From Variovorax sp. OV329 (GTDB lineage Bacteria > Pseudomonadota > Gammaproteobacteria > Burkholderiales > Burkholderiaceae_C): 64,000 nt of DNA. The stretch covers positions 372,001-436,000 of the forward strand of contig NZ_FOUG01000003.1 in NCBI RefSeq assembly GCF_900114785.1, in the 5' to 3' direction. Below, piece by piece: positions 54,348-62,976 of this stretch. Under the pieces are notes generated by a model. The model did not search any database and was not told where the DNA came from. It saw only the letters and a list, made by a program, of their open reading frames with translations. How positions within the stretch are numbered: the stretch's first letter is position 1; each line of letters starts with the position of its first letter. Both the position numbers and the translations under genes were made by a program.

Positions 54348-55337
54348 ATGACCCCCACTAGCAGACTGCTGCTCTCCGCGGCCGGCATGGCGCTGGCCCT
54401 TTCCGTGCTGCCCGCCCACGCCCAGGGCGCTGCCGCCAGCTACCCCGCCAAGCCCATCCGCCTCATCGTGCCCTTCCCGCCCGGGGGCGGCACGGACATC
54501 CTGTCGCGCCTCGTCGCCACCAAGCTCACCGAAGTCAGCAAGTGGACCGTCGTGCCCGACAACCGCGGCGGCGCGGGCGGCACCATCGGCATCTCGGAAG
54601 CCGCGCGCGCCGCGCCCACCGGCTACGACATGGTCATGGGCCAGAAGGACAACATGGTCGTCGCGCCCTGGCTGTACAAGAACCTCAGCTACGACCCGAC
54701 CAAGGACCTCACCGCCGTCGCCCACGTGGCCTACACGCCCGTGGTCATCGTCACCCGCGCCGACTCCAAGTTCAAGACACTCAAGGACGTGGTCGACGCC
54801 GCGCGTGCCCAGCCCGACGCCATCACCTTCGGCTCGCCCGGCAACGGCACCACCATCCACCTGGCCGGCGAGATCTTCAAGTCGGCGGCCAACATCAAGA
54901 TCCGCCACGTGCCCTACAAGGGTTCCAACGCCGCCATGATGGACGTGCTGGCCGGCAACGTGGACCTGCTGGTGTCCTCGCTCCCCTCGGCGATCAGCCA
55001 GATCAAGTCCGGCAAGCTGCGCCCGCTGGCCGTCACCTCGGCCAAGCGCAGCACCTCGCTGCCCGACGTGCCCACCGTCGCCGAGCAGGGCTACAAGGAC
55101 TTCGACGTCAGCACCTGGTATGGCCTGTTCTTCCCGGCCGGCACGCCGCCCGAGATCGTCGCCAAGGTCAATGCCGAAGTGAACAAGCTCCTGGCCCAGC
55201 CCGACGTGAAGGAAGCCATCCACGCCCAGGGCGCCGAGCCGCAGGCCATGACGCCTGAGCAGTTCGGCAGCCTGCTCAAGACCGACTACGCCAAGTGGAA
55301 GGGCATCGTGCAGGCCTCGGGCGCGACGATCGAATAA
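54348..55337 (+). CDS. Bug-family tripartite tricarboxylate receptor
   Basis: A 329-residue periplasmic receptor of the TctC/Bug family. The signal peptide ends AHAQG near residue 26. Then come PIRLIVPFPPGGGTDILSRL, the PDNRGGAGG loop and VPYKGSNAAM. I chose the ATG at 54348, after CAGGAGA; an upstream ATG at 54234 lacks a signal peptide in place. It is convergent with a LysR gene that may regulate it. No permease genes are linked. Confidence 0.92.
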   Translation: MTPTSRLLLSAAGMALALSVLPAHAQGAAASYPAKPIRLIVPFPPGGGTDILSRLVATKLTEVSKWTVVPDNRGGAGGTIGISEAARAAPTGYDMVMGQKDNMVVAPWLYKNLSYDPTKDLTAVAHVAYTPVVIVTRADSKFKTLKDVVDAARAQPDAITFGSPGNGTTIHLAGEIFKSAANIKIRHVPYKGSNAAMMDVLAGNVDLLVSSLPSAISQIKSGKLRPLAVTSAKRSTSLPDVPTVAEQGYKDFDVSTWYGLFFPAGTPPEIVAKVNAEVNKLLAQPDVKEAIHAQGAEPQAMTPEQFGSLLKTDYAKWKGIVQASGATIE

Positions 55338-55375
55338 GAAGACCGCTGCCGTTCACGCGGCATGCAGATGACAAG

Positions 55376-55401
55376 GCCCGGCCTCAGCTCCGGGCTTTTT
55401 T
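55376..55401 (+). terminator. Intrinsic terminator of the Bug gene
   Basis: GCCCGG-CCTCAGCT-CCGGGC followed by six T. The loop contains the stop codon of the convergent LysR gene. Confidence 0.8.
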
Positions 55402-56307
55402 CTCGTTGGCGCCGCTGCTTCCGACGAAGTCGGCCATGAACTCGACAAAGCTCTGCGCCGCCGGCGACAGCGAGCGCGCCGCGGCGCTGAAGATGCACAC
55501 CTCGCGGTAGAAGACCGGGTCCACCAGCGGACGCATCACCAGCCCGTGTCCTTGCACCAGCGGCGCGGCATACGAAGGCACCGCGCTCACGCCCAGGCCC
55601 GCGGCCACCAGGCCCAGCGCGGTCGTCATGTACGACACCTGGTGCACCGGCAGCACCATCGGCGCTTCGAGACCCGCTGCAGCCAGTTCGGGTGCGAGCC
55701 GGCGCATGAAGTCGTGCGTTGGCGCGATGAAGGGCAGACCTGCCAGCTCGCGCCAGCGTACCTGCTTCCTGCGCGCCAGCGGGTGGTCCGGCTGGCAGAT
55801 GAAGTGGTGCCGGTCGCGCAGAAGCGGGCGGCGCTCCAGCTCGGGCGGGGCCGCCACGTCGGGGCCCACGGCCAGCTCCACCTGGGCCGACAGCACGCGT
55901 TCCAGCATCAGCTCAGGCACCGTGTCCGACAGTTGCACCTCCACCTGTGGATGGCGCTCGCGGTAGGCGGCGATCACCTGCGGCATCAGCGTGCAGGCCA
56001 TCATCTGCGGCGCGGCCACGCGCAGCAGGCCCTTCTTCTTGTCGCGCAGCTCGCCCACGCTGTGCACCGCATCTTCCAGCTCGCGCAGTACGCGCTGGGC
56101 GAAGGGGTAGAGGTCGCGGCCAGCTTCGGTCAGGTCGACGCGGCGCGTGCTGCGGTCCAGCACGCGCACGCCAAGCTCCGCTTCCAATTCGCGCACCAGC
56201 ACGCTCATGGCGGCCTGCGTCAGGTGCAACTGGCGCGCGGCCTCGGTGAAGCTGGCGCAGTCGGCCACCGCGAGGAAGGCGCGAAGCTGGCGCAGGGTGA
56301 GGTTCAT
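55384..56307 (-). CDS. LysR-family transcriptional regulator
   Basis: A 307-residue regulator. Its winged helix starts MNLTLRQLRAFLAVADCASFTEAARQLHLTQ-like (residues 1-60, with the recognition helix near TQAAMSVLVRELEAELG). The effector domain occupies about 90-295. I chose the ATG at 56307, where LysR homology begins; the longer frame is Arg/Ala-rich and unrelated. It sits between the Bug gene and the antiporter operon; the Bug gene is the more usual target. Confidence 0.9.
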   Translation of the reverse strand: MNLTLRQLRAFLAVADCASFTEAARQLHLTQAAMSVLVRELEAELGVRVLDRSTRRVDLTEAGRDLYPFAQRVLRELEDAVHSVGELRDKKKGLLRVAAPQMMACTLMPQVIAAYRERHPQVEVQLSDTVPELMLERVLSAQVELAVGPDVAAPPELERRPLLRDRHHFICQPDHPLARRKQVRWRELAGLPFIAPTHDFMRRLAPELAAAGLEAPMVLPVHQVSYMTTALGLVAAGLGVSAVPSYAAPLVQGHGLVMRPLVDPVFYREVCIFSAAARSLSPAAQSFVEFMADFVGSSGANEKKARS

Positions 56308-56335
56308 GCCGCCACCGCGCCGCCCATGCGAGGCC

Positions 56336-56740
56336 TCACGCCTGCGGCGGCTCGCTGCTGCTGCTGACCTCGCGGCGCGAGGTGGAGGCAGGCGGCACCT
56401 TGTGCAGGCCGATGTCGGTGGTGCGCGCGCGGAACAGCGCCGCACGCACCAGGAAGATGGTAGTGATGGGCGCAGTGAGCGCGACGAAGCCGGCGATCAG
56501 CACCGCGTGCAGAAAGAGGCTGTGGCCCTGCACCGAGAAGTAGACGATGGTGGCGATGGTCAGGCTCCACACGCCCACCGTCGCGCCCAGCGTAGGGGCG
56601 TGGATGCGCCTGAAGAAGGTGGGCAGGCGCACCAGGCCGAAGGAGCCCACCGCCGCGAAGAAGGCGCCCACGACGCAGAACACGCCGGTGATGATTTCGG
56701 CCCACAGCGGAAGCGGCCCGATGATGAAGTCCTCGGCCAT
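56336..56740 (-). CDS. mrpG: Cation/proton antiporter subunit G
   Basis: A 134-residue protein with three helices of the MnhG/PhaG family (IITGVFCVVGAFFAAVGSFGLVRLPTFFRRIHAPT). The LPDxFxRxHA-like stretch is the family signature. A hydrophilic C-terminal tail of about 30 residues follows. Its start overlaps the mrpF stop by one base (TAATG). It is the last gene of the operon. Confidence 0.92.
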   Translation of the reverse strand: MAEDFIIGPLPLWAEIITGVFCVVGAFFAAVGSFGLVRLPTFFRRIHAPTLGATVGVWSLTIATIVYFSVQGHSLFLHAVLIAGFVALTAPITTIFLVRAALFRARTTDIGLHKVPPASTSRREVSSSSEPPQA

Positions 56741-57018
56741 TACTCGATGACCTCCCCGCGCAGCAGGAACTTGGCCAGCGACGTCGAGGCCACGAAGCCG
56801 AAGAGCGCGATCATCAGCGCCGCCTCGAAGTACACGGCACTCGCGTAGTTGATGCCCAGCACCAGCATCATCAGCATGCCGTTGATGTAGAGGCAGTCCA
56901 GCGCGGTGATGCGGTCCTGCGCGGTGGGGCCGGCCAGCAGGCGGAACAGGGCGCACAGCATCGCCACCGCCAGGAGGAACAGCGCGAGCTTCAGGCACCA
57001 GAAGAGCACCGGGGTCAT
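56740..57018 (-). CDS. mrpF: Cation/proton antiporter subunit F
   Basis: A 92-residue protein with three helices of the MnhF/PhaF family. The conserved core RLLAGPTAQDRITALDCLYIN lies between the first and second helices. Start ATG 57018 overlaps the mrpE stop by four bases. Confidence 0.92.
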   Translation of the reverse strand: MTPVLFWCLKLALFLLAVAMLCALFRLLAGPTAQDRITALDCLYINGMLMMLVLGINYASAVYFEAALMIALFGFVASTSLAKFLLRGEVIE

Positions 57019-57506
57019 GACTCGAAGATCTCCATGAGGGGGCGCTCGTAGCGGGACTTGATGAGCGCAATGAAGGCCGCGTCGTCCTGCAGGTCGAACA
57101 CGTGGATGATCAGCGTGCTGCGGTCCAGCGAGAGCTCGGCCCAGGCGGTGCCCGGCGTCAGGCAGAAGATCATGGCCAGCACGGCCAGGCCGCTGGGGTC
57201 GCGCATGTCCAGGGGGATGTGGATGAAGTGCGAGGCGATGTCCTGCGTGCGGCGCGTGAGGATCAGGCGGCCCACGTCCCAGGCGGACTGCAGCAGGTCC
57301 TGCATGACGTGGCCGCCCAGCTTCAGCGCCACCAGCGGGCGCCGCACGCGGGCATCCTTGGGACGCAGGCTGCGCGTGAGCACCGGAACCACCAGCGCCA
57401 GGATCGCCGCGAACACCAGGGTGGCCGGGTGCAGCGACTGGTTGAGCAGGATCCACACCGCGAACAGCGCGATCGACAGGGTGGGCGAGGGCAGCCAGCG
57501 CTTCAC
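57015..57506 (-). CDS. mrpE: Cation/proton antiporter subunit E
   Basis: A 163-residue protein of the MnhE/PhaE family: two N-terminal helices (LSIALFAVWILLNQSL and LVFAAILALVVPVL) and a cytoplasmic domain with LTPGTAWAELS and IIHVFDL. It overlaps its neighbours by four bases on each side. Confidence 0.92.
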   Translation of the reverse strand: MKRWLPSPTLSIALFAVWILLNQSLHPATLVFAAILALVVPVLTRSLRPKDARVRRPLVALKLGGHVMQDLLQSAWDVGRLILTRRTQDIASHFIHIPLDMRDPSGLAVLAMIFCLTPGTAWAELSLDRSTLIIHVFDLQDDAAFIALIKSRYERPLMEIFES

Positions 57507-59221
57507 GGCCTGGCCTCCGCCGGTGCAGCAGCCGTGCCGGCGGCAGGAGACGGCTTCTGCCGCGCCGTCAGCACCGCGCGGCGGTAGTCGTCAGGAGTGC
57601 GCAGTTCGCGCGCCGTGGCCTGCGCATGGCTCATGGCCGGGCCGGCGCCGATGGTGAGCGCCAGGGCAGCGCCCAGCAGCGCCGCCACCGGCAGCACCTC
57701 CACTGCGCGCAGCTTGATCTGCCCGCCTTCGGGCGTGGTCCAGAAGGTCCGGATGCCGGCGCGGCTGAAGGCCACCAGCGTGAAGAAGCCCGAGACCAGG
57801 ATGAGCGCCAGGAAGATCCAGCCCGCGGATGTCAGCGTCGGCGCCCGCATCACGCCCGAGAGCATGGCGAACTTGCCGATGAAGCCCGACAGCGGCGGCA
57901 GGCCGGCCAGCAGCAGCGTGCAGAAGACGAAGGCCAGGCCGAGAAAGGCGACGCCCGCCGGAATGGCACGGCCGTAGAGCGCCTGCTCGTCGTCGTCCAG
58001 GTTCACTTCGCCCAGCGGCTTGAGGTCTTCCGCCAGGAAGGGCGCGGCACCGGCGCTCTCGAAGGCGGCGATGCTCGCGCCCGCGTTGCGCCAGCGCTCG
58101 ATCATGTCGATCAGGAGGAAGAAGCCCGCGGCGGCCAGCGTGGAGCTGAGCAGGTAGTAGAGCGCCCCCGACCACACGCCCGGCTGCGCCAGGCCGATGG
58201 CCGCGAGCAGCGTGCCGGCCGACGTCAGCACGGCGAAGCTGGCCAGGTTGGCCAGGCGCTGCGTGCCGATGGTGCCCAGCGCCGCCACGAAGAGCGTCGC
58301 CAGGCCGATGGCGATGAGGGTGTTCTGGCCGAAGTAGCCGGCGCCGAGCGGCGAGCCGGCGACGAAGAAGAGCGACCACAGGCGCAGGATGGTGTAGACG
58401 CCCAGCTTGGTCAGCAGCGTGAACACCGCGCTCACCGGCAGCACGGCCGCGCTGTAGGCCGGCACCAGCCAGAAGTTCAGCGGCCACGCACCGGCCTTGG
58501 CGAAGAAGGCCACGGCCAGGATGGCACCGGCCGCATGCACCAGGCCGCGGTCGGCCACGGGCAGCTGCGCGATCTTCACGCTCAGGTCGGCCATGTTGAG
58601 CGTGCCGGTGATGCCGTACATCATCGCGGCGCCGATCAGGAACAGCGCCGAGGCCGCGAGGTTGATCGCGATGTAGTGCAGCCCGGCGCGCGCGCGCAGC
58701 TTGCCCGATCCGTGCAGCAGCAGGCCGTAGGAGGCGGCCAGCATCACTTCGAAGAAGACGAAGAGGTTGAACAGGTCACCGGTCAGGAAGGCGCCGTTCA
58801 GGCCCATCAGCTGCAGCTGCAGCAGCGGATGGAAATGCACGCCCGCGCGGTCCCAGCGCGAGGTGGAGTAGATGGACGCGGCGAAGGCCACGACACCCGT
58901 CAGCGCCACCATCATGCTGGAGAGCCGGTCGGCCACCAGCACGATGCCGAAAGGCGCGCGCCAGTTGCCCGGCAGGTACACGCCGATGGAGCCCGCGCCG
59001 CCGCCCGTGCTGGGCGCGTTCACCCAGCGCAGCAACGCCAGCGCCACCAGCAGCCCCACCAGGCCGGAGACGACGGTGAGCACCGACTTGATGCGGCGGT
59101 GCCGTTCCTCCAGCGTGAGCATCAGCGCGGCGGTGAGCAGCGGCAACAGGATGGGCGCCGCCACCAGGTGGGGCATGGTGGCTTCGAGCAGCCGGTCCAG
59201 GAGCGTGAAGAACTGGTTCAT
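57503..59221 (-). CDS. mrpD: Cation/proton antiporter subunit D
   Basis: A 572-residue NuoN/NuoM-like membrane subunit with about 14 helices. FNLFVFFEVMLAASYGLLLHGSG carries the conserved Glu of the proton path, and KAGAWPLNFWLVPAYSAAVLPVSAVF carries the conserved Lys. A hydrophilic C-terminal tail of about 40 residues follows. The gene overlaps mrpC by four bases. Confidence 0.95.
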   Translation of the reverse strand: MNQFFTLLDRLLEATMPHLVAAPILLPLLTAALMLTLEERHRRIKSVLTVVSGLVGLLVALALLRWVNAPSTGGGAGSIGVYLPGNWRAPFGIVLVADRLSSMMVALTGVVAFAASIYSTSRWDRAGVHFHPLLQLQLMGLNGAFLTGDLFNLFVFFEVMLAASYGLLLHGSGKLRARAGLHYIAINLAASALFLIGAAMMYGITGTLNMADLSVKIAQLPVADRGLVHAAGAILAVAFFAKAGAWPLNFWLVPAYSAAVLPVSAVFTLLTKLGVYTILRLWSLFFVAGSPLGAGYFGQNTLIAIGLATLFVAALGTIGTQRLANLASFAVLTSAGTLLAAIGLAQPGVWSGALYYLLSSTLAAAGFFLLIDMIERWRNAGASIAAFESAGAAPFLAEDLKPLGEVNLDDDEQALYGRAIPAGVAFLGLAFVFCTLLLAGLPPLSGFIGKFAMLSGVMRAPTLTSAGWIFLALILVSGFFTLVAFSRAGIRTFWTTPEGGQIKLRAVEVLPVAALLGAALALTIGAGPAMSHAQATARELRTPDDYRRAVLTARQKPSPAAGTAAAPAEARP

Positions 59222-59562
59222 CGCTCGCCGTCCTCGCCGTCCACGTGGTCGGTGCCGTGCAGGCCGCGCGAGGCCAGCAACACGACCAGGAAGAGGGCCG
59301 TCATGGCGAAGCCGATCACGATGGCCGTGAGCACCAGGGCCTGGGGCATCGGGTCGGCCGTGTTGGCCAGCGTCGAGTTCACGCCGGCCAGCAGGATCGG
59401 CTCGCTGTCGACCTTGAGCCGCCCCATGCTGAAGATGAAGAGGTTGACCGCGTAGGACAGCAGGGTCAGGCCCATGATGACCTGGAAGCTGCGTGGACGC
59501 AGCAGCAGGTACACGCCCGAGGCGGTGAGGATGCCGATGGCGATGGCGAGCACGGCTTGCAT
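59218..59562 (-). CDS. mrpC: Cation/proton antiporter subunit C
   Basis: A 114-residue NuoK-like subunit with three helices. GVYLLLRPRSFQVIMGLTLLSYAVNLFIF and DPMPQALVLTAIVIGFAMTAL-like stretches are characteristic. Start and stop overlap those of neighbours: the ATG shares a base with the stop of the mrpA gene (TGATG). Confidence 0.95.
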   Translation of the reverse strand: MQAVLAIAIGILTASGVYLLLRPRSFQVIMGLTLLSYAVNLFIFSMGRLKVDSEPILLAGVNSTLANTADPMPQALVLTAIVIGFAMTALFLVVLLASRGLHGTDHVDGEDGER

Positions 59563-62525
59563 CAGGCGGGGTCCTTCTGCACGGCGACGGCCTTTGTCGA
59601 CAACGCGGCTTGCTCTTCTGCGGCGCGCTCGCGCTGCTCTTCGGCCCAGCGGTGGCTGCGCACGGACTGGTGCGCCAGCGCGGTGAGGATCAGCATGGTG
59701 GAACCCAGCACCAACGTGAACACGCCCATGTCGAAGAAGAGCGCACTGGGCAGGTGGATCTCGCCCAGCACCGGCAGGTGCAGGTGCGCGGTGTGCGTGG
59801 TCAGGAAGGGATAGTCGAGCAGCTCGGCGCCCAGGCCGGTGGCCAGTGCCAGCAGCAGGCCGGTGGCGATCCAGCGGCGCGGGTAGATGCGCAGGTGCTC
59901 TTCCACCCACTCGGTGCCCGAGACGATGTACTGCAGCAGCAGCGCCACCGACATCACCAGGCCGGCGACGAAGCCGCCGCCCGGCTGGTTGTGGCCGCGC
60001 ATGAAGAAGTACACCGACACCAGCACCGACAGCGGCAGCAGCAGGCGCACCAAGACCGCCGGCACCATCAGGTAGCCCACCGCGGTGTCGTGCGCCAGGC
60101 GCGGGTTGACCAGGTCGCTGTCGCCGTCCTGCGGTTGCGCCAGCTGCTGCGGTGGCAGGGCCATCGATTCCACCGCCGGGCGGAAGCGCCGCAGCAGCGC
60201 GTACACGGTGAGCGCCACCGCGCCCAGCACGGTGATCTCGCCGAAGGTGTCGAAGCCGCGGAAGTCCACCAGCATCACGTTGACGACGTTGGTGCCGCCG
60301 CCCTGGCTCAGCGCGTTGTCCAGGAAGAAGCCGGAGATGCTCTGCGGGAAGGGCTTGGTCATCATGACCCAGGACAGCGCTGCCATGCCGCAGCCGGCCG
60401 CGCCGGCGATGGACAGGTCGCGGCTGCGGCGGCCCCAGCGGCGCACGCGCGAGCCCACCGGCTCCTCGCCCTGCTTGCGCAGCGGCAGCCAGCGCAGGCC
60501 CAGCAGCATCAGCACGGTGGTCACCACTTCGGCGATGAGTTGCGTCAGCGCCAGGTCGGGCGCCGAGAACCAGATGAAGGTGATGCAGCACACCAGCCCC
60601 GCGCCCGAGCTGAGCATCAGCGCCGCGAGCCGGTGGAACTTGGCATTCCAGGCCGCAGCCAGCGCGCACACGCCGCCCAGCAGCCAGATCATGGCGAACA
60701 TCGGCGAGAAGGGCAGCAGCTCGATGGCCTGGTGGCGTGGTGGCTGCAGGTAGATGGAGCCAGCGGCGCCGGCCACCGCCAGCGCGGTCATGAACAGCAG
60801 CTGTGTCTGCAGGCGGCGCGTGCCCAGCACGCGGCGACCGCGCCGGCCGGCCTCGCTCAGGCGCGCCAGCGAGTTCTCGAAGATGCGCTGGCCGTCGAAG
60901 CGGTGCAGCAGCGGCGTGACCTCCAGGCCTCCTTGTCGGCGTAGCCCACGTTGCACCAGGTAGATGAGCGCGCCGCCCACCAGGGCCACACCGCTCATCA
61001 GCAGCGGCAGGTTGAAGCCGTGCCACAGCGCCAGCGTGTAGTCGGGCAGCGTGCCGCCCACCACCGGCCGCGCCGCTGCGGCCAGCATGGGACCGACCGA
61101 CCAGGCCGGTGCGATGCCCACCACCAGGCAGATGGCCACCAGCACCTCGCCGGGCACGCGCATCCAGCGCGGCGGCTCGTGCGGCACCTTGGGCACGTCG
61201 GCCGTGGTGCAGGACGGGCCGAAGAACACATCCACCACGAAGCGCAGCGAGTAGGCCACGCTGAACATGCCCGCCAGCGTGGCGACGATCGGCAGGCCCA
61301 CGCTCATCCAGGGTGCGGCCTCGATGTAGACCGTCTCGGCGAAGAACATCTCCTTGGACAGGAAGCCGTTGAGCAGCGGCACGCCCGCCATGGCCGCGCT
61401 GGCGATGATGGCCAGCGTGCCGGTGATGGGCATCAGCCTGAACAGGCCGCTGAGCTTGCGGATGTCGCGCGTGCCGCTCTCGTGGTCGATGATGCCCGCC
61501 GCCATGAAGAGCGAGGCCTTGAAGGTCGCGTGGTTCATCACATGGAAGACCGCCGCCACCGCGGCCATCGGGCTGCCCAGGCCCAGCAGCAGCACGATCA
61601 GGCCCAGGTGCGAGATGGTGGAATAGGCCAGCAGCGCCTTCAGGTCGCGCTGGAACATCGCCACGTAGCCACCCAGCAGGAGGGTGGCGGCGCCGGTGCA
61701 ACTCACCACCCAGAACCAGGTCTCGGTGCCCGAGAGCACCGGCCACAGCCGCGCCAGCAAGAACACGCCCAGCTTCACCATGGTGGCCGAGTGCAAGTAG
61801 GCCGACACCGGCGTGGGCGCCGCCATGGCGCGCGGCAGCCAGAAGTGGAAGGGGAACTGCGCGCTCTTGGTGAAGGCGCCCATCAGCACCAGCAGCAGCG
61901 CCGGCAGGTACAGCGGGCTGGCGCGCACCTCGTCGCCGGCGGCCAGCACGTCGCTCAGCTCATAGCTGCCGGTGATGCGGCCCAGCACCAGCACGCCGGC
62001 CAGCAGGCACAGCCCGCCCGCGCCGGTGACGGTGAGCGCCATGCGCGCGCCGCGCCGCGCGTCGCGGCGGTGGTGCCAGTAGCCGATCAGGAGGAAGGAG
62101 AAGAGGCTGGTGAGTTCCCAGAACAGCACCATCTGGATCAGGTTGCCCGAGAGCGCCACGCCCAGCATCGCGCCCATGAAGGCGAGGAAGAAGCTGAAGA
62201 AGCGCGGCACCGGGTCCGAGGCGGACATGTAGTAGCGCGCATACAGCACCACCAGCGCCCCGATGCCCGAGACCAGCATGGCGAAAAGCCAGGCGAAGCC
62301 GTCCAGCCGCAGCGCGAAATCCAGTCCCAGCGCTGGCACCCAGGTGAAGCGCTCCTCGATGACCTGGCCTTGCGAAATCTGCGGGAAGAGCCAGGCGATG
62401 GAGACGGCACAGGCGAGCGCGACCAATCCCGCCAGCGTCGATTCCCGGTTGCGTGCGTCTGAAGGCAACAGGGCCGCAAGGATGCTGGCGATGAAGGGCA
62501 GCGCGACAACGAGGACCAGCGACAT
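59562..62525 (-). CDS. mrpA: Cation/proton antiporter fused subunit A/B
   Basis: A 987-residue NuoL-like subunit with MrpB fused at its C-terminus, the PhaAB arrangement of six-gene group 2 antiporters. The N-terminal part shows FWELTSLFSFLLIGYWHHR and GAFTKSAQFPFHFWLPRAM with the Glu and Lys of ion translocation. The MrpB part (about 790-940) shows HNQPGGGFVAGLVMSVALLL. The system exchanges sodium or potassium for protons and supports pH and salt homeostasis. I chose the ATG at 62525, just ahead of the first helix. It is the first gene of the operon. Confidence 0.95.
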   Translation of the reverse strand: MSLVLVVALPFIASILAALLPSDARNRESTLAGLVALACAVSIAWLFPQISQGQVIEERFTWVPALGLDFALRLDGFAWLFAMLVSGIGALVVLYARYYMSASDPVPRFFSFFLAFMGAMLGVALSGNLIQMVLFWELTSLFSFLLIGYWHHRRDARRGARMALTVTGAGGLCLLAGVLVLGRITGSYELSDVLAAGDEVRASPLYLPALLLVLMGAFTKSAQFPFHFWLPRAMAAPTPVSAYLHSATMVKLGVFLLARLWPVLSGTETWFWVVSCTGAATLLLGGYVAMFQRDLKALLAYSTISHLGLIVLLLGLGSPMAAVAAVFHVMNHATFKASLFMAAGIIDHESGTRDIRKLSGLFRLMPITGTLAIIASAAMAGVPLLNGFLSKEMFFAETVYIEAAPWMSVGLPIVATLAGMFSVAYSLRFVVDVFFGPSCTTADVPKVPHEPPRWMRVPGEVLVAICLVVGIAPAWSVGPMLAAAARPVVGGTLPDYTLALWHGFNLPLLMSGVALVGGALIYLVQRGLRRQGGLEVTPLLHRFDGQRIFENSLARLSEAGRRGRRVLGTRRLQTQLLFMTALAVAGAAGSIYLQPPRHQAIELLPFSPMFAMIWLLGGVCALAAAWNAKFHRLAALMLSSGAGLVCCITFIWFSAPDLALTQLIAEVVTTVLMLLGLRWLPLRKQGEEPVGSRVRRWGRRSRDLSIAGAAGCGMAALSWVMMTKPFPQSISGFFLDNALSQGGGTNVVNVMLVDFRGFDTFGEITVLGAVALTVYALLRRFRPAVESMALPPQQLAQPQDGDSDLVNPRLAHDTAVGYLMVPAVLVRLLLPLSVLVSVYFFMRGHNQPGGGFVAGLVMSVALLLQYIVSGTEWVEEHLRIYPRRWIATGLLLALATGLGAELLDYPFLTTHTAHLHLPVLGEIHLPSALFFDMGVFTLVLGSTMLILTALAHQSVRSHRWAEEQRERAAEEQAALSTKAVAVQKDPA

Positions 62526-62598
62526 CGCGGCCGATTCTATAGACCGGCCATGCCGACCCCGAGGCACCGCAGCGCGGCGAAGGGAGATCGGGGCAGCT

Positions 62599-62973
62599 TC
62601 AGGCGGTGAAGGCGCGCACCGTGCGCACGCCCAGCCAGGTGAGCACCAGCGATCCGGCCAGGTGCGTGCTGGCGGTGACCAGCGCGGTGCCCAGCTGGCC
62701 TTCCATGAGCATCGTCGTTACCTCCATCGAGAAGCTCGAGAAGGTGGTCAGGCCGCCCAGGAAGCCGGTGACCAGTGCCAGCCGCCAGATCGGCGAGATC
62801 TCGGGCATGAGCGCCAGGGCCGCCACCACGATGCCGATGAGGTAGCCGCCGATCAGGTTGGCCGCGAGCGTGCCCCAGGGCATGGCGCCCACGCCCAGCC
62901 ACAGCGTGAGGCCCCAGCGGGCGAGGGCGCCCAGGGCGGCACCGATGCCGATGGCGAGGATGGGAAGAAGCAT
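62599..62973 (-). CDS. crcB: Fluoride ion channel CrcB
   Basis: A 124-residue dual-topology channel with four helices. GALARWGLTLWLG, GTLAANLIGGYLIG and GFLGGLTTFSSFSMEV (with the central Na site and the Phe and Thr of the fluoride path) are visible. It follows the TRAP permease gene by only three bases, so it is probably expressed with it. There is no room for a fluoride riboswitch in front. Confidence 0.95.
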   Translation of the reverse strand: MLLPILAIGIGAALGALARWGLTLWLGVGAMPWGTLAANLIGGYLIGIVVAALALMPEISPIWRLALVTGFLGGLTTFSSFSMEVTTMLMEGQLGTALVTASTHLAGSLVLTWLGVRTVRAFTA

Positions 62974-62976
62974 CCC

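Noticed and set aside
62526..62976. A fluoride riboswitch controlling crcB
   Set aside because: Only three bases separate crcB from the gene before it, so there is no leader to hold one.
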